The notes under the pieces are model-generated. The model saw only the letters and a list, made by a program, of their open reading frames with translations, was not told where the DNA came from and did no database searches. Source: a virus. Taken from it: DNA of 64,000 bases. Each line of letters starts with the position of its first letter. Position 1 is the first letter of the stretch. The stretch lies in the IMG/VR virus record IMGVR_UViG_3300046361_000034, positions 1 to 64,000 of that record. One strand, written 5' to 3'. A program made the translations under genes and the position numbers. Positions 62,268 to 64,000 of this stretch are shown one piece after another.

Positions 62268-62822
62268 TTAATTAGTTTTAAGTTTATAAATATAGTTATT
62301 AAAATTAGTATGTGTATCAATAGTAGGAACAAATCTCCAATAATCCTCTACTCGTATAAAGTAATTGTTATGATTATAAGTTGTACCATTAGATAAATTA
62401 GTTTTAACTTCTAATTGAAGTTTATCAGTAGTTATAATAGGTAAAGAATAATAATAATCTTTAACTTCCTCTAACTGTTCAGTAATACCAGTTTTATAAG
62501 TATTAGTAAATTGAATCATAAGTAAAAAGATTAATAAAGCTAATTGTTCTTTATTACTCTCTCCATATAAAAATAGTTTAAATAATTCTTTAACCTCATG
62601 TATATTAACTTGAGTTTGCTTTTCTTTAGGAATTACATCTAATACTCGTTTCTGAATATCTTGTATAATAAAATCAGGATAAAGAGGTAAACTTTGTAAA
62701 AGAATATTTACAATATCTGCTACTTCAAGTACGTGAAATCTATCATATATTGTATCGCCTTCTTGTGTTCGTGCTCTTTCTAATGCAGAAAATATTATAG
62801 CTTGTAATTTTTCATATTCCAT
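62268..62822 (-). CDS. Hypothetical protein (184 aa)
   Basis: A 184-residue, mainly helical soluble protein with segments such as HVLEVADIVNILLQSLP and KEQLALLIFLLMIQFTN, and a short strand-rich end. Its start overlaps the stop of the DUF932 gene by one base. No recognised motif. Confidence 0.55.
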   Translation of the reverse strand: MEYEKLQAIIFSALERARTQEGDTIYDRFHVLEVADIVNILLQSLPLYPDFIIQDIQKRVLDVIPKEKQTQVNIHEVKELFKLFLYGESNKEQLALLIFLLMIQFTNTYKTGITEQLEEVKDYYYSLPIITTDKLQLEVKTNLSNGTTYNHNNYFIRVEDYWRFVPTIDTHTNFNNYIYKLKTN

Positions 62823-63847
62823 TATAGAGATATTATTTCTTTAAATATAAGTTCACGAGTTGTAGTATCCATAAGATTATTTTTAAATTTACTGTCAGCA
62901 GTTCTATACTCTTTAGTGTTTTGTAGATAACCAGTAATACCATTAAATAATCCCCAACCTGTACCAATAAGTCCTTCTTGTCCTACACCTATATTATAAT
63001 AAGTCCAAGCAGCCTCAAGAATATTTTTACCTTTAGTTGAAAGATTACCATATTTATCATCTGGTACTTTTAATACTTTTTGCATAATAGTTTTGGCTTC
63101 ATCATCTGTAACAGGTACTCTAGCAATATGAGAAAATGCTTCTTGATATGCAAGAGTTTGTTGGTCAACAATACCTAGTACTTTTTTAGATTGTTCTAGT
63201 TTATCATTGGCAGAAGATGTGTGACGTATTACTACTCTATTACTTTTTGCCTGTAGAGCCATACTTAGTGTGTTGTTGCATACAACCCTAATTGGTGTAA
63301 ACATTACAACAATACTACTACTACCATCATGTGACATAGTAAGTAATAAGTATTTATCAATTTGGTCATTATTAATAACCATTTCGGCTTTTAGTTTACA
63401 AGTAATAAATATAGTTTCACCGTTACCTAATGCACCTACTGTTTCATATTCAGCATATCTTTCTCCTACTATACTATCAATAAATTCAAATGCTTCGTGG
63501 TTTTGAATTACATGATACTTACTACCAACTATTCCTAAAGGCAAACCATTGTCAGTTCTCACAGTAGCAAACTTATCCTCAAACAACTCAATTCCTCTAT
63601 ATGTAGGTTTATTATCAATAAACTCTCTTGATATATGAGTCCGTTGTTTAGCTTCTTCAAAATCAAAAGTTTTAGTTCCTTGTACATATAAAGGCTGTTT
63701 ATCAACAATAAAATTTAATCCCCCAAGTTCAATAGCCTCTTTAGAAGTCATAGCTTCAACTACTGTACCTAATCCATGCCAAGCAGGTTCTTTACGGGTT
63801 ACAAATGATGCTATTCCGTTACGTCTAATGTTTAAAGTATGTGCCAT
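62822..63847 (-). CDS. DUF932 phage/plasmid-like protein
   Basis: A 341-residue protein matching the DUF932 (TIGR03299) family: an N-terminal KEPAWHGLG segment, then GSKYHVIQNHEAFEFIDSI, FITCKLKAEM, MSHDGSSSIVVMFTPIRVVCNN and TLSMALQAKSN, and a C-terminal region with NTKEYRTADSKFKN. The family is widespread in phages and plasmids, and its biochemical role is unknown to me; a link to recombination or DNA metabolism has been suggested. The protein is full length. Confidence 0.88.
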   Translation of the reverse strand: MAHTLNIRRNGIASFVTRKEPAWHGLGTVVEAMTSKEAIELGGLNFIVDKQPLYVQGTKTFDFEEAKQRTHISREFIDNKPTYRGIELFEDKFATVRTDNGLPLGIVGSKYHVIQNHEAFEFIDSIVGERYAEYETVGALGNGETIFITCKLKAEMVINNDQIDKYLLLTMSHDGSSSIVVMFTPIRVVCNNTLSMALQAKSNRVVIRHTSSANDKLEQSKKVLGIVDQQTLAYQEAFSHIARVPVTDDEAKTIMQKVLKVPDDKYGNLSTKGKNILEAAWTYYNIGVGQEGLIGTGWGLFNGITGYLQNTKEYRTADSKFKNNLMDTTTRELIFKEIISL

Positions 63848-63850
63848 ATA

Positions 63851-64000
63851 GTTAATTTAATTTGATTACTTTATATTCTCCTTTAGGAAAAAAATCTTTT
63901 CTTTCGTTAAATTCTTCTTCTGTATACTGATTATGGAAATCATAATTATCTTTCATATTTTTAGACATAAATCTATTAATAAAAGCTTCTTTAGCTTGAC
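63851..64000 (-). CDS. Partial hypothetical protein (5' end beyond window)
   Basis: A leftward frame enters from the right edge and ends at TAA 63853-63851. The last 49 residues include KNMKDNYDFHNQYTEEEF and end in GEYKVIKLN. The stop lies just upstream of the DUF932 start. It is charged and soluble in composition, and no family is recognisable from the fragment. Confidence 0.5.

Overview
The window looks like part of a crAss-like (Crassvirales) podovirus genome infecting a Bacteroidota host. It is very AT-rich throughout. The rightward block carries a Crassvirales-type large terminase, portal and major capsid protein, followed by tail fibre/spike genes, a lysis cassette, a P22 gp4-like tubular protein, a very large gp10-like 'muzzle' protein, two ejection/cargo-type proteins and one 5234-residue polyprotein. 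That polyprotein carries the DxDxD metal-binding motif of the crAss virion RNA polymerase. Start codons lack strong Shine-Dalgarno sequences, signal peptides end before Gln in the flavobacterial manner, and a TAnnTTTG promoter box is present; all fit Bacteroidota, possibly Flavobacteriia (inference).

Layout. (1) 1-10009, all leftward: a replication module at the far left (Dda-like helicase, RepL-like winged-helix protein, DnaQ-type exonuclease), a string of small unknown genes, a GroES-like co-chaperonin, two gene-free stretches rich in hairpins (4379-5004 and 5957-6167), membrane proteins, and a promoter-proximal gene of distinctly higher GC (9401-10009). (2) 10010-10846: a divergent intergenic region of about 840 bases with direct repeats, palindromes, a 230-base G-free block, a long 13-bp-arm inverted repeat and a candidate rightward promoter. 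(3) 10847-61141, all rightward: HU/IHF-like protein, PD-(D/E)XK nuclease, a HAD-fold protein without its catalytic Asp, terminase, portal, probable scaffold, capsid, structural genes, fibre/spike genes, three consecutive genes with signal peptides (fibre-like, SGNH esterase, thermonuclease), holin/endolysin/spanin-like genes, tail genes and virion-internal proteins. (4) 61229-64000, leftward again: membrane-anchored unknown genes and a DUF932 protein. The two transcription units meet at a bidirectional hairpin terminator at 61195-61225.

How the genes probably work together (inference from family knowledge). The virion packages the RNA polymerase polyprotein with the cargo proteins. A C-terminal M15-type peptidase on one cargo protein may open the peptidoglycan during ejection, and the injected polymerase would start early transcription. 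The leftward genes then replicate DNA, and the rightward genes build heads and tails and lyse the cell. I found no tRNA, CRISPR array, integrase, transposase or reverse transcriptase in the window.
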